Assembly (NCBI GenBank): GCA_949287335.1 | Contig: CASEGE010000042.1 | Coordinates: 1 to 39,777, forward strand | Origin: an uncultured Olsenella sp. | GTDB lineage: Bacteria; Actinomycetota; Coriobacteriia; Coriobacteriales; Atopobiaceae | Length of the DNA: 39,777 nucleotides | Direction of reading: 5' to 3' | Part shown: piece by piece, positions 7,858-15,682 of the stretch | Layout of the letters: every line of letters begins with the position of its first letter | Position numbering within the stretch: position 1 is the stretch's first letter | The notes under the pieces: model-generated | Seen by the model: only the letters and a program-made list of their open reading frames with translations | Databases searched by the model: none | What the model was told of the DNA's origin: nothing | Position numbers and translations under genes: made by a program

Positions 7858-7902
7858 GGGCGGGTGTTGGCGATGAGGAACAACGCTGCCGAGAAGAACA
7901 CT

Positions 7903-7932
7903 GTGCCCGCAAATTGCTGCGGGGGGGGGCAC
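7903..7932 (+). promoter_or_regulatory. Leader hairpin running into a G9 tract
   Basis: CCCGCA (7906-7911) pairs with TGCGGG (7918-7923) around a 6-base loop. The 3' arm runs into nine G residues (7921-7929), then CAC, which can pair with GTG at 7903-7905. It lies between the antiterminator gene and the first biosynthetic gene, the usual place for the RNA element a LoaP-type protein reads. The G9 run is also a candidate slippage site. Confidence 0.5.
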
Positions 7933-7969
7933 TCATGTGCTCGAGGATAGGCGTGGCGGAGGTGGCGGC

Positions 7970-8734
7970 GTGAGCGAGGCCGTAAGTGATGCCCAGTTTT
8001 TAAATCCCACCATCGCGAAGGGCGACTGGATAAGGGCTGACGTTACTGACGCCGAGGCTATCGAAATGCTGCGCGGGGCCGACTCCGGCCTGCGTCCGCT
8101 CCTTGGGCGGCGCGGGTACCGCTTCGTCAAGCGGGTGATAGACATCGTCTCGTCGGGGGCGGCCATCGCGCTGCTCCTCGTTCCCGGGATCGTGCTGTCC
8201 GCCGTCATATGCATCAAGAGCCCGGGCGCTGGCCCGCTCTACTCGCAGGTACGCGTCGGGAGACTGCGCAGGGACGGGACCTTCCGCCTGTTCCGCATGC
8301 TGAAGTTCCGCTCCATGATGCCCCACGCCGACGAGATGCTCGCCGAGCTCAAGGAGCGCAACGAGGCGGACGGCCCCCTCTTCAAGATCAAGGACGACCC
8401 GAGAATCATCCCCGGCGTCGGCAAGTTCATACGCAAGCACAGCATCGACGAGCTACCGCAGCTGCTGAATGTGTTCGCGGGTCAGATGTCGCTCATCGGG
8501 CCGCGTCCTGCGCTTCCCAGCGAGGTCATGCAGTACGACGGGCGCACCATGTGGCGGCTCGCCGTCAAGCCCGGCTGCGGCGGGGCATGGCAGGCGGGCG
8601 AGCGCTCCGACTCCACGTTCGAGGGGATGGTCGACGCCGACCTCGAATACATCGAGAAAAGCTCGTTCCGGCACGACCTCTCGCTCGTCTTAGGGACACT
8701 CCGCTCCATGCTCGATGGGAAGGGGGCGTACTGA
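7970..8734 (+). CDS. Priming sugar-phosphate transferase (bacterial sugar transferase)
   Basis: This enzyme would load the first sugar-phosphate onto the lipid carrier undecaprenyl phosphate and so start each glycan repeat unit. It has the short, WcaJ/WbaP C-terminal type: one hydrophobic helix (ASGAAIALLLVPGIVLSAVICIK region; residues VSSGAAIALLLVPGIV visible), then RMLKFRSM, the DPRI motif, KHSIDELPQLLNVFAGQMS and LIGPRPALP. I chose GTG at 7970 (254 residues) because GGAGGT lies 6 bases upstream. The frame is open from GTG at 7937. With one G fewer in the G9 tract, an ATG at 7873 would join it in frame. Its stop overlaps the next start by one base (TGATG context). The sugar specificity cannot be read. 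Confidence 0.93.
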   Translation: MSEAVSDAQFLNPTIAKGDWIRADVTDAEAIEMLRGADSGLRPLLGRRGYRFVKRVIDIVSSGAAIALLLVPGIVLSAVICIKSPGAGPLYSQVRVGRLRRDGTFRLFRMLKFRSMMPHADEMLAELKERNEADGPLFKIKDDPRIIPGVGKFIRKHSIDELPQLLNVFAGQMSLIGPRPALPSEVMQYDGRTMWRLAVKPGCGGAWQAGERSDSTFEGMVDADLEYIEKSSFRHDLSLVLGTLRSMLDGKGAY

Positions 8735-9876
8735 TGGAGAAGCCCATCCGCATCCTGGAGGTCGTCAACGCGATGGATCGTGCCGGCCTCGAGACGATGA
8801 TTATGAACTACTACCGGGAGTTCGACCGCGATAGGATCCAGCTCGACTTCCTCACGCATCGCGACTGGCGCGGGGATTACGACGACGAGATTGAGTCCCT
8901 CGGCGGGCGCATCTACCGCGCTCCGAGGCTCTACCCGCAGCACTGGTACTCGTACCGGAGGTTCATGCGGCGCTTCTTCGCGGAGCACCCCTATCCGGTC
9001 GTGCACTCCCATATCGACGCGATGTCCGCGTTCCCGCTCGCGATGGCGAGAGAGTACGGCGTGCAGGTGAGGATCGCGCACTCGCACAACGAGTCCGTAG
9101 ATTATGACCTGAAATACCCCATCAAGGAGCTGGCGCGCCGCAGGCTGCCGAAAGTCGCGAACCGCTACTGGGCCTGCAGCGAGGCCTCCGGTGTCTACCT
9201 GTTCGGCGAGGAGCGCCGCGGGGAGATTTGCGTGGTGAGGAACGCCATCGAGCTCGAGGAGTACCGCTTCGACGGAGTCGCCCGCGAGCTGGTCCGCTCG
9301 GAGCTCGGGATAGGCCCGGAGCAGATTGCGATCGGGCATGTCGGGCGCTTCTCGAAGGTCAAGAACCATGCCCTCCTCCTCGAGCTTCTCGGCGAGCTGC
9401 GGCGCGAGGGTGGGGACGCCGTCCTCGTCCTCGTCGGCGACGGCGAGCTGCGTGCCGAGATCGAGAGGAAGGCGGAGGGGATGGGGCTCTCCGGGTCCGT
9501 AAGGTTCCTGGGCGTGAGGAGCGACGTCGGGCGCGTCGTCAACGCCTTCGACGTCGTTGTGTTCCCCAGTATCCATGAGGGAATCCCCCTGGCGCTCATC
9601 GAGGCGCAGGCGAACGGCCTTCCCGTCCTCGCGTCGGATGCCGTGTCGGGCGAGTCGCTGCTGCTCCCCACGGCCGAGAGCCTGCCGCTCGGGGCCCCGC
9701 TCGGGGAATGGGCCTCCGCGACCGTGCGCCTCGCGCGCGCGGGGCGCACCGATGGCGCGATGGACATCCTCGCCGACGCGGGCTACGAGATCCACCGGGC
9801 GGCAGGGCGGCTCGCTGAAGCGTACGAGGAGCTGTACTCCGCCGCCCTCCGAGACGGAGGGCAGCCGTGCGTATAG
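8734..9876 (+). CDS. GT4-family glycosyltransferase
   Basis: This 380-residue, two-domain GT-B enzyme would transfer a sugar from a nucleotide donor to the growing lipid-linked unit on the inner face of the membrane. The N-terminal acceptor domain starts KPIRILEVVNAMDRAGLETMI; the C-terminal donor domain has IGHVGRFSKVKNHALLLE, LVLVGDGELR and the FPSIHEGIPLALIEAQANG segment with the conserved Glu pair region. It resembles EpsF-type exopolysaccharide transferases. It is tightly coupled: its ATG shares a base with the upstream stop, and its 3' end overlaps the next gene by 10 bases. Confidence 0.92.
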   Translation: MEKPIRILEVVNAMDRAGLETMIMNYYREFDRDRIQLDFLTHRDWRGDYDDEIESLGGRIYRAPRLYPQHWYSYRRFMRRFFAEHPYPVVHSHIDAMSAFPLAMAREYGVQVRIAHSHNESVDYDLKYPIKELARRRLPKVANRYWACSEASGVYLFGEERRGEICVVRNAIELEEYRFDGVARELVRSELGIGPEQIAIGHVGRFSKVKNHALLLELLGELRREGGDAVLVLVGDGELRAEIERKAEGMGLSGSVRFLGVRSDVGRVVNAFDVVVFPSIHEGIPLALIEAQANGLPVLASDAVSGESLLLPTAESLPLGAPLGEWASATVRLARAGRTDGAMDILADAGYEIHRAAGRLAEAYEELYSAALRDGGQPCV

Positions 9877-10988
9877 CGATGATCGGGCAGAAGCGGACGG
9901 GATCGCGCGAGGGAGGGATTGAGGTCGTCGTGACTGAGCTTTCCGTCCGCATGGCCGCGCTTGGGCACGAGGTGACCTGCTACGACCGCAGCGGCACCGA
10001 CGTGAACGGCGGGGCCGCACCAACCGAGGCCTACGAGTACGAAGGCGTGCGCATTGTGCCTGTCAAGACGGTGGACGTGAAGGGCCTCGCGGCCCTTTCG
10101 TCCGCGTACGTTGCCACGCGGGCAGCACTCGGGGACCGCCCCGACGTCATCCACTACCACGCCGAGGGGCCATGCAACGCGCTGCCGCTCGCGGCGCGCG
10201 CCGGCGTGCGGACCGTGGCGACGATCCACGGCCTCGACTGGCAGCGCGCCAAGTGGGGAGGCATCGCCTCCCATGTCATCAGACGCGGCGAGCGGAAGGC
10301 GGCCCAGAGGGCAGACGCGCTCATCGTCCTGTCGAGATCGGTTCAGGACTACTTCCGGAGCGAGTACGGCCGCGAGGCACTCTTCATCCCCAACGGGGTG
10401 AGCGCCGCACAGCACGCCCCCGCCGACCGCATCACCGACAGATGGGGGCTCACGGAAGGGTCGTACGTCCTCTACCTCGGCCGCATCGTCCCCGAGAAGC
10501 GACCGGAGCTCCTGCTGGAGGCGTTCCGCGGCCTCGGCACCGACAAGCGGCTAGTGATCGCGGGCGGCTCCTCCGACACGTCGGGGTTCTACGAGGAGGT
10601 CCGCTCCCTCGCCGCGCGCGACCCTCGCGTGATCATGACGGGGTTCGTCGAGGGCCGGGAGCTGGAGGAGCTCTACTCGAACGCCTACTGCTACGTGCTC
10701 CCATCCGACCTAGAGGGCATGCCCATGAGCCTGCTGGAGGCAATGGCCCACGGTTGCTGCTGCGTGACGAGCGACATCCCCGAATGCGCGGAGGTCGTCG
10801 CGAATGCGGGGATTACCTTCCGGAACGGCGATGCGGGAGATTTGTGCAGGGCGCTTCGGCTTCTGATCAGCGACCATGCCCGCGCTACCAGGTTAGGAGA
10901 TTTGGCCCGTGAGCGTATTGAGTCCGAGTGCGATTGGGATTCCGTTGTGCGCAGAACCCTCTCACTCTACGCAAGGCAACCCGGCTAA
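9867..10988 (+). CDS. GT4-family glycosyltransferase
   Basis: This 373-residue GT-B enzyme has the N-terminal motif MIGQKRTGSREGGIEVVV (a Gly-rich loop of the GGIE type seen in rhamnosyl/mannosyl-like GT4 enzymes), TIHGLDWQRAKWGG, and the donor-site segments YLGRIVPEKRPELLLEAF and VLPSDLEGMPMSLLEAMAHG. It starts at GTG 9867 with GGAGGG upstream. It differs clearly from the previous transferase, so the repeat unit contains at least two different linkages. Donor and acceptor cannot be assigned. Confidence 0.92.
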   Translation: MRIAMIGQKRTGSREGGIEVVVTELSVRMAALGHEVTCYDRSGTDVNGGAAPTEAYEYEGVRIVPVKTVDVKGLAALSSAYVATRAALGDRPDVIHYHAEGPCNALPLAARAGVRTVATIHGLDWQRAKWGGIASHVIRRGERKAAQRADALIVLSRSVQDYFRSEYGREALFIPNGVSAAQHAPADRITDRWGLTEGSYVLYLGRIVPEKRPELLLEAFRGLGTDKRLVIAGGSSDTSGFYEEVRSLAARDPRVIMTGFVEGRELEELYSNAYCYVLPSDLEGMPMSLLEAMAHGCCCVTSDIPECAEVVANAGITFRNGDAGDLCRALRLLISDHARATRLGDLARERIESECDWDSVVRRTLSLYARQPG

Positions 10989-11023
10989 CTGGTAGTGCTG
11001 CCCCTAGGATACGAAAGGCAACT

Positions 11024-12145
11024 GTGAAAGTATCACTTATAACCCGGCATGCCGCCATCAACTACGGCTCTCTGCTGCAGACCATAGCCACTCAGCGCTC
11101 CATTGAGTCGCTCGGGTACGAATGCTCCGTCATTGATTACGTCCGGGAGGACGAGGACATCTGGACCATCGAGAAGACGCTTCTCGCATCGAAGCCGGAA
11201 TGGAACGGCTCCGCGCTCAAGCGTTTCCTCTATCTGGCGATGAGGCAGCCATCGTGCGTTATCGCCGGGAAGCGCTTCAAGGCGGAGAGGGAGCGCTATC
11301 TGTCTCTGACGCGTCGCTACTCCTCCTATGACGATCTTGCCGGTGACCCTCCTGAGGCGGACGTCTACATGACGGGGAGCGACCAGGTCTGGGGGCCCGT
11401 CGCGAGGGGCGTGTACGACTCCGCTTACATGCTTGGCTTCGCCCCTGGGGGCGCCCGCAAGGTCGCGTACGCCGCGAGCTTCGGGAAGAACCATCTGGAT
11501 GCCGGTGCCGCGCGGGAGATGCGCGAGCGCCTCACATCGTACGACGCTATATCGGTTCGTGAGGACATGGCCGTCGAGCAGCTGCGGGAATGGGGGATTC
11601 CGTCCGAGCAGGTGCTTGACCCGACGCTCCTCCTGGGCGCGGACGAGTGGCGCGCGCTGTCCAGGGAGTCGGGAGATTCACCGGGCGGCGGATCGCCGTA
11701 CGCGCTCATATACCAGATTCACAACGATCGCCTGCTCTCCAGCTACGCGGAAAGGGCCGCCAAGCATCTCGGGCTGCCGCTCGTCAGGGTCTCGCCCTAC
11801 CTCCACCAGGTCAGCCGTTCCGGCAAGCTCCGCTACCTTCCGAGCGTCGGGCACTTCATAGACCTGCTGGCGAGCGCCTCCTGTCTGATTACGGACTCGT
11901 TCCACGGGACGGCGTTCGCTATCAGCTTCAACGTTCCGTTCGTGGAGGTCCTTCCCGACACCGGTACGACCGGGCGCGCGATGAGCCTCCTCCGGATGAC
12001 GGGACTGCAGAGCCGCGTACTTGTCGATTCAGACGATGTCGCCCTTGCGGGGGCTCCGGTGGATTTCGGGGAAGCTAACCGAGTCCTAGCGGAGCAGCGG
12101 GGCCGCTCTCTCGGCGTGATGAAAGGGCTGATCGAGGGATGCTGA
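11024..12145 (+). CDS. Polysaccharide pyruvyl transferase family protein
   Basis: This 373-residue member of the pyruvyl-transferase family has the opening HAAINYGSLLQTIA, the GSDQVW motif around the middle, DAISVRE, LDPTLLL and the C-terminal DSFHGTAFAISF segment. Family enzymes move pyruvate from PEP to a sugar as a ketal, giving the glycan an acidic group. The GTG start at 11024 follows GAAAGG. The open frame extends 32 codons further upstream but overlaps the transferase before it and has no ribosome site there. It overlaps the next (FrhB-like) gene by 7 bases, a common pairing in glycan clusters. Confidence 0.9.
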   Translation: MKVSLITRHAAINYGSLLQTIATQRSIESLGYECSVIDYVREDEDIWTIEKTLLASKPEWNGSALKRFLYLAMRQPSCVIAGKRFKAERERYLSLTRRYSSYDDLAGDPPEADVYMTGSDQVWGPVARGVYDSAYMLGFAPGGARKVAYAASFGKNHLDAGAAREMRERLTSYDAISVREDMAVEQLREWGIPSEQVLDPTLLLGADEWRALSRESGDSPGGGSPYALIYQIHNDRLLSSYAERAAKHLGLPLVRVSPYLHQVSRSGKLRYLPSVGHFIDLLASASCLITDSFHGTAFAISFNVPFVEVLPDTGTTGRAMSLLRMTGLQSRVLVDSDDVALAGAPVDFGEANRVLAEQRGRSLGVMKGLIEGC

Positions 12146-13284
12146 CCATCTGCGAGGAAGGGATGTGCGCCGGCTGCATGGCCTGCGCCGACATATGCCC
12201 CACGGGAGCTGTCGCGATTGAGCCGGGCATCGACCGCTACCGTCCCGTCATCGACCAGGATAAGTGCATCGACTGCGGACGCTGTAGAAAGGTGTGCCAG
12301 CAGGTCCATCCCGCCGGGCTCAGGGAGTCCGCTGAATGGTGTCAGGGCTGGGCGGAGGACCCTTCCGAGCGCGGGGCGTCCTCGTCCGGGGGCTTCGCCT
12401 CCGCGATTTCGCGCGCCTTCGCGGAGTCGGGCGGCGCGGTGTGCGCTTGCGCGCTCTCGGAGGGCCGTTTCGGCTTCCAGGTCGTGAGCGACCCGGGCGA
12501 TGTCGACCGGTTCAGGGGCTCCAAGTACGTGAAGAGTGATCCGTCGGGTGCGTACAGGCAGGTGAGGAGCCTGCTCAAGGCCGGTCGAAAGGTCCTGTTC
12601 ATCGGGCTTCCGTGCCAGGTGTCCGCCATGCGCAACTTCGTCGGCGAGCACCTTGGGGAGTGCCTCTACACGATTGACCTCATCTGCCACGGTACGCCGT
12701 CCCCGCAGCTCCTCGAGATGTTCCTCGAGGAGCACGGCTATAAGCTGGTCGATATCGCCGAGATAGCCTTTCGCCGCAAGGCGAGCTTCCAGCTGCTCGA
12801 CTGTTCTACCGCAATCGATACGCCGGGCGTCGTCGACCGCTACCTCATCGCGTTCCTAGAGGGTCTCGACTATACGGAGAACTGCTATTCGTGCGCCTAC
12901 GCAAGGAGGGAACGCGTGTCCGACCTCACCCTCGGCGACTCATGGGGCTCAGAGCTCGAGGACGAGGCGCGCGGCGGAATCTCCCTCGCTCTCTGCCAGA
13001 CGGAGAAGGGAGAGGACCTGCTGCGGATGGCGAAGCTCAAGGTTCTCCCCGTTGACGAGTATCTCGCGGCCGCCAATAACAAGCAGCTCAATCGGCCTAT
13101 GGAGCGACCTGCTGTGCGAGAGCAGTTCCTGCGAAATCTTAATTCTGGAATGCCTTTCGAACGTGCTGTACAGAAGGCTCTGCCCAAGCGCTGTCGCAGG
13201 CAGGATATCAAGCGCGCGCTCATCCGGCTGCGCCTCTGGAATCCGTCGGGGGGGGGCTTCTATGAAATGCGAATCGTCAGGTAG
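12139..13284 (+). CDS. Ferredoxin-FrhB fusion (F420 hydrogenase beta-subunit-like) protein
   Basis: This 381-residue protein begins with a two-cluster ferredoxin domain (CAGCMACADICP and CIDCGRCRKVCQ, residues about 9-55). An FrhB-like N and C domain follows (GASSSGGFASAISRA, GSKYVKSD, LFIGLPCQVSAM, LICHGTPSPQL, CYSCAYARRERVSDLTLGDSWG). FrhB proteins bind flavin and pass electrons to F420 or ferredoxin; their task in polysaccharide clusters is not established. It overlaps the pyruvyl-transferase gene by 7 bases, which suggests they act on the same sugar. A G9 tract (13248-13256) lies near its 3' end; slippage there would change only the last about 12 residues. Confidence 0.88.
   Translation: MLTICEEGMCAGCMACADICPTGAVAIEPGIDRYRPVIDQDKCIDCGRCRKVCQQVHPAGLRESAEWCQGWAEDPSERGASSSGGFASAISRAFAESGGAVCACALSEGRFGFQVVSDPGDVDRFRGSKYVKSDPSGAYRQVRSLLKAGRKVLFIGLPCQVSAMRNFVGEHLGECLYTIDLICHGTPSPQLLEMFLEEHGYKLVDIAEIAFRRKASFQLLDCSTAIDTPGVVDRYLIAFLEGLDYTENCYSCAYARRERVSDLTLGDSWGSELEDEARGGISLALCQTEKGEDLLRMAKLKVLPVDEYLAAANNKQLNRPMERPAVREQFLRNLNSGMPFERAVQKALPKRCRRQDIKRALIRLRLWNPSGGGFYEMRIVR
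13248..13256 (+). repeat. G9 homopolymer inside the 3' end of the FrhB-fusion gene
   Basis: Nine consecutive G residues encode the Gly-Gly-Gly of the C-terminal tail. Loss of one G would give a different tail that stops at 13297, just before the next start. It is the second G9 run in this locus. Confidence 0.8.
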
Positions 13285-13299
13285 GAAGGTGCGATAAAG

Positions 13300-14304
13300 G
13301 TGAATATAGCTTTCTTGAGCTCTACAACCGGGAACAAAGGCCCCTCTAACGTTCACTGTGAGCTTATAGCACATTGGCCGGCTGGAGACAACCTGTCCTT
13401 TTCGGCACAGAGTCCGAAACTGTTAAAGATTTTCGATTCAATTCGAAAAGGCATAAAGGCGGATGTGGTGTTTTCAGGGGATGCTGATTGGCCTGAGCTG
13501 GTCTCCTGTAGGGTACTGCGCGCCCTTGGGAAGCCGATTGTCTGCTTCAACCATGGTTACGTTCCCTACGAGAACGAGATAAACCACCTTGGTCTCTCGC
13601 AGATGAAAATTGATGCATATCGAAAATATCTTTCCGAATCGTATGCCGTTGTTGCGAACTCAAAACTCCAGATGGAGTTTGTCGCCCGAGAGCAACCAGA
13701 CCTTGTCGGCAAGCTTTCATATGTGAATAACGCTGTCGATCCGTTTGAACAGTTGAAACATCATCCAAGCGGGAACGGCGTCATCCGTGTCGCAGCAAGC
13801 GGCGGCACGAGGCCGATAAAGGGTAACGAGGCGGTAGCGCGAGCAATCAAGCTGCTTAACCAGGAGGGATACAGGGCGACTCTGCAGATTTTTGGCAGAG
13901 ATTATGCTGACAATCCAGAGCTATCAGAGCTGCTAGAGCTTCCGTATATCCAGATGAAGGGGCAAGTTTCACACAACCAATTTGTTAAGGAACTGCAGGA
14001 CATCGATGTATTTGTCATGAACTCCGTGCACGAGCCTTTCGGGCTATCGGCACTCGACGCAATTTCCGCCGGCGCATCCTTGCTTCTCTCTCGGCATTGC
14101 GGGGTTCAGGGGATTATGAGCTTAACCGGAAAGGATATCATTAACGATGTCAGTTGTTCGCAAGAAATCGCGGAAGCTATTGTCTATCTTCGGAATAATC
14201 CCAACTCAACGCGACTGTACCAATCAATTGATTTCTCAAAGCTGAATTGGAGCTCTACGTCTATGCGGCTGAGGGACATCATGGCAAATTGTATTTGCGA
14301 ATAG
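13300..14304 (+). CDS. Glycosyltransferase, GT4-like
   Basis: This 334-residue protein has GT-B layout: an N-terminal half with NHGYVPYENEIN and VVANSKLQMEF, then a donor half with VAASGGTRPIKGNEAVARAI, LQIFGRDYADNPEL, and NSVHEPFGLSALDAISAGASLL, which holds the usual E-x7-E-like region. The GTG start lies 15 bases after the previous stop. From here to about 15.7 kb the DNA is visibly richer in A and T and uses A/T-ending codons, unlike the upstream genes, which suggests recent acquisition. The sugar is unknown. Confidence 0.85.
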   Translation: MNIAFLSSTTGNKGPSNVHCELIAHWPAGDNLSFSAQSPKLLKIFDSIRKGIKADVVFSGDADWPELVSCRVLRALGKPIVCFNHGYVPYENEINHLGLSQMKIDAYRKYLSESYAVVANSKLQMEFVAREQPDLVGKLSYVNNAVDPFEQLKHHPSGNGVIRVAASGGTRPIKGNEAVARAIKLLNQEGYRATLQIFGRDYADNPELSELLELPYIQMKGQVSHNQFVKELQDIDVFVMNSVHEPFGLSALDAISAGASLLLSRHCGVQGIMSLTGKDIINDVSCSQEIAEAIVYLRNNPNSTRLYQSIDFSKLNWSSTSMRLRDIMANCICE

Positions 14305-14315
14305 CGAGTATCTAT

Positions 14316-15497
14316 ATGTATAGCAATATCATCAAATCGTCGTTAGGCAGTATTCGAGTATCCAGTATCTTCTACTTATTATACTTCGTACTACTAACAA
14401 AACCTTATTCTATTCAGGCATATCCATTAGCTGAGACCTCTTGGGATATCCTGTGCATGCTCATATCGGTGTTCTATGGATTTAGATTGCTCGCGCGTTT
14501 TGAGGTGGATAGACCCTTAATTCTTCTATGCATGTTCTGCTTGTTGTATTGCATGCTTACATGCGCAAATTATCCCGAAAGGCTACTCGGAGCAATCAGC
14601 GAGAGCCTGCGCATCATAATGATGTATTGGACCGTTATGCATCTATGTAGATTGCATCATGAAAGTGGACTTAGAGTCATTTCCATTTGCTACAGCCTAA
14701 TTCTATACGCCGATGCAGGCAGCATTTTGTATAGCTTTGCCGTTTTTGGATTTGATAGTACATATTCACTTTTAGGCTACGACAATAACGCAATATTTGA
14801 CATTATACCCATGTTGGCAATCGTATTCTACTCAGCGTACTCAAGGCTTAGGGCCTATGGGATGAATTCTAATATTCTGTTATTACTTTGCATTGCTTGC
14901 AAAGTAATAACAGGTGCAGCCACCTCAATGTTGGCATTAATGCTATTTGCTGTAACTCTGTTTATCATTAGATTCAGCAAATCGATTCTTAATATAATAA
15001 ATATCAAAAGTGCTCTAATGATGGTAGTGGCATCTACAATTGGACTTGCTTTCCTACATATCGAACGATATTTCACTTGGCTGTTCAATCTGTTGGGAAA
15101 AGATGTCACATTGAGTTATAGAACTGTAATCTGGGAGCATTCAATTGAGGCAATCGTTAATCAGCCGTTGGGTTACGGAAAGACCGGCAACGGCATTTTC
15201 CAACAATTAACGGGTTTCTCACCATTATATGATCTTGCTGCAAATCACACTCATAATTATGCCCTCGAGCTTTTGTTTGTGTCTGGAATACCTGGGACTG
15301 TCATCTATCTCCTGTTTCTCATCGATGTTGCTGTGAAGTGCAAGTATACAAAGCAAACCTCAATTTTGTTGGCTGGAGTCATTGCATATGCAATTCTTAT
15401 GATTACTGACTCATATCTTTTTATCCCTTCGTTTTATGCCTTGCTAGCAATATTGGCGTCAACACAACTGATAACACGTATCGAAAATACTAAGTAG
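14316..15497 (+). CDS. Wzy-like polysaccharide polymerase / O-antigen ligase family membrane protein
   Basis: This protein of about 393 residues has around ten hydrophobic helices and a large extracytoplasmic loop near residues 255-310 (YRTVIWEHSIEAIVNQPLGYG, then ANHTHNYALELLFVSG), which is the pattern of Wzy polymerases and WaaL ligases (Wzy_C region: R/W...P.GyG...HN). It would join lipid-linked repeat units outside the membrane. ATG 14316 is my choice; the frame is open further upstream but overlaps the transferase. The DNA is strikingly AT-rich, the lowest GC in the window, typical of horizontally acquired wzy genes. Confidence 0.82.
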   Translation: MYSNIIKSSLGSIRVSSIFYLLYFVLLTKPYSIQAYPLAETSWDILCMLISVFYGFRLLARFEVDRPLILLCMFCLLYCMLTCANYPERLLGAISESLRIIMMYWTVMHLCRLHHESGLRVISICYSLILYADAGSILYSFAVFGFDSTYSLLGYDNNAIFDIIPMLAIVFYSAYSRLRAYGMNSNILLLLCIACKVITGAATSMLALMLFAVTLFIIRFSKSILNIINIKSALMMVVASTIGLAFLHIERYFTWLFNLLGKDVTLSYRTVIWEHSIEAIVNQPLGYGKTGNGIFQQLTGFSPLYDLAANHTHNYALELLFVSGIPGTVIYLLFLIDVAVKCKYTKQTSILLAGVIAYAILMITDSYLFIPSFYALLAILASTQLITRIENTK

Positions 15498-15506
15498 GCA
15501 CGAACC

Positions 15507-15608
15507 ATGATTAAACAAAAATATGGCCCATTGTTTTTGATTAGTGCGGGCCAAGGACAATATGGGCTCTACCGGATCGAAACGGTCGTCGCGGGAGCTG
15601 AGGGGTAA
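15507..15608 (+). CDS. Possible small ORF (33 residues), unassigned
   Basis: In the gap after the polymerase, an ATG opens a 33-residue frame (MIKQKYGPLFLISAGQGQ...). It has no convincing ribosome site and I recognise no family. It may be a remnant left by the recombination that brought in the AT-rich block, or chance. Confidence 0.2.
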   Translation: MIKQKYGPLFLISAGQGQYGLYRIETVVAGAEG

Positions 15609-15682
15609 AGTCGTGTTTTGCCACGAAAAGACCTGCTGATAGTGCATTGGTTCTATTTGTTTATTTTAATATGAGGAGATTC

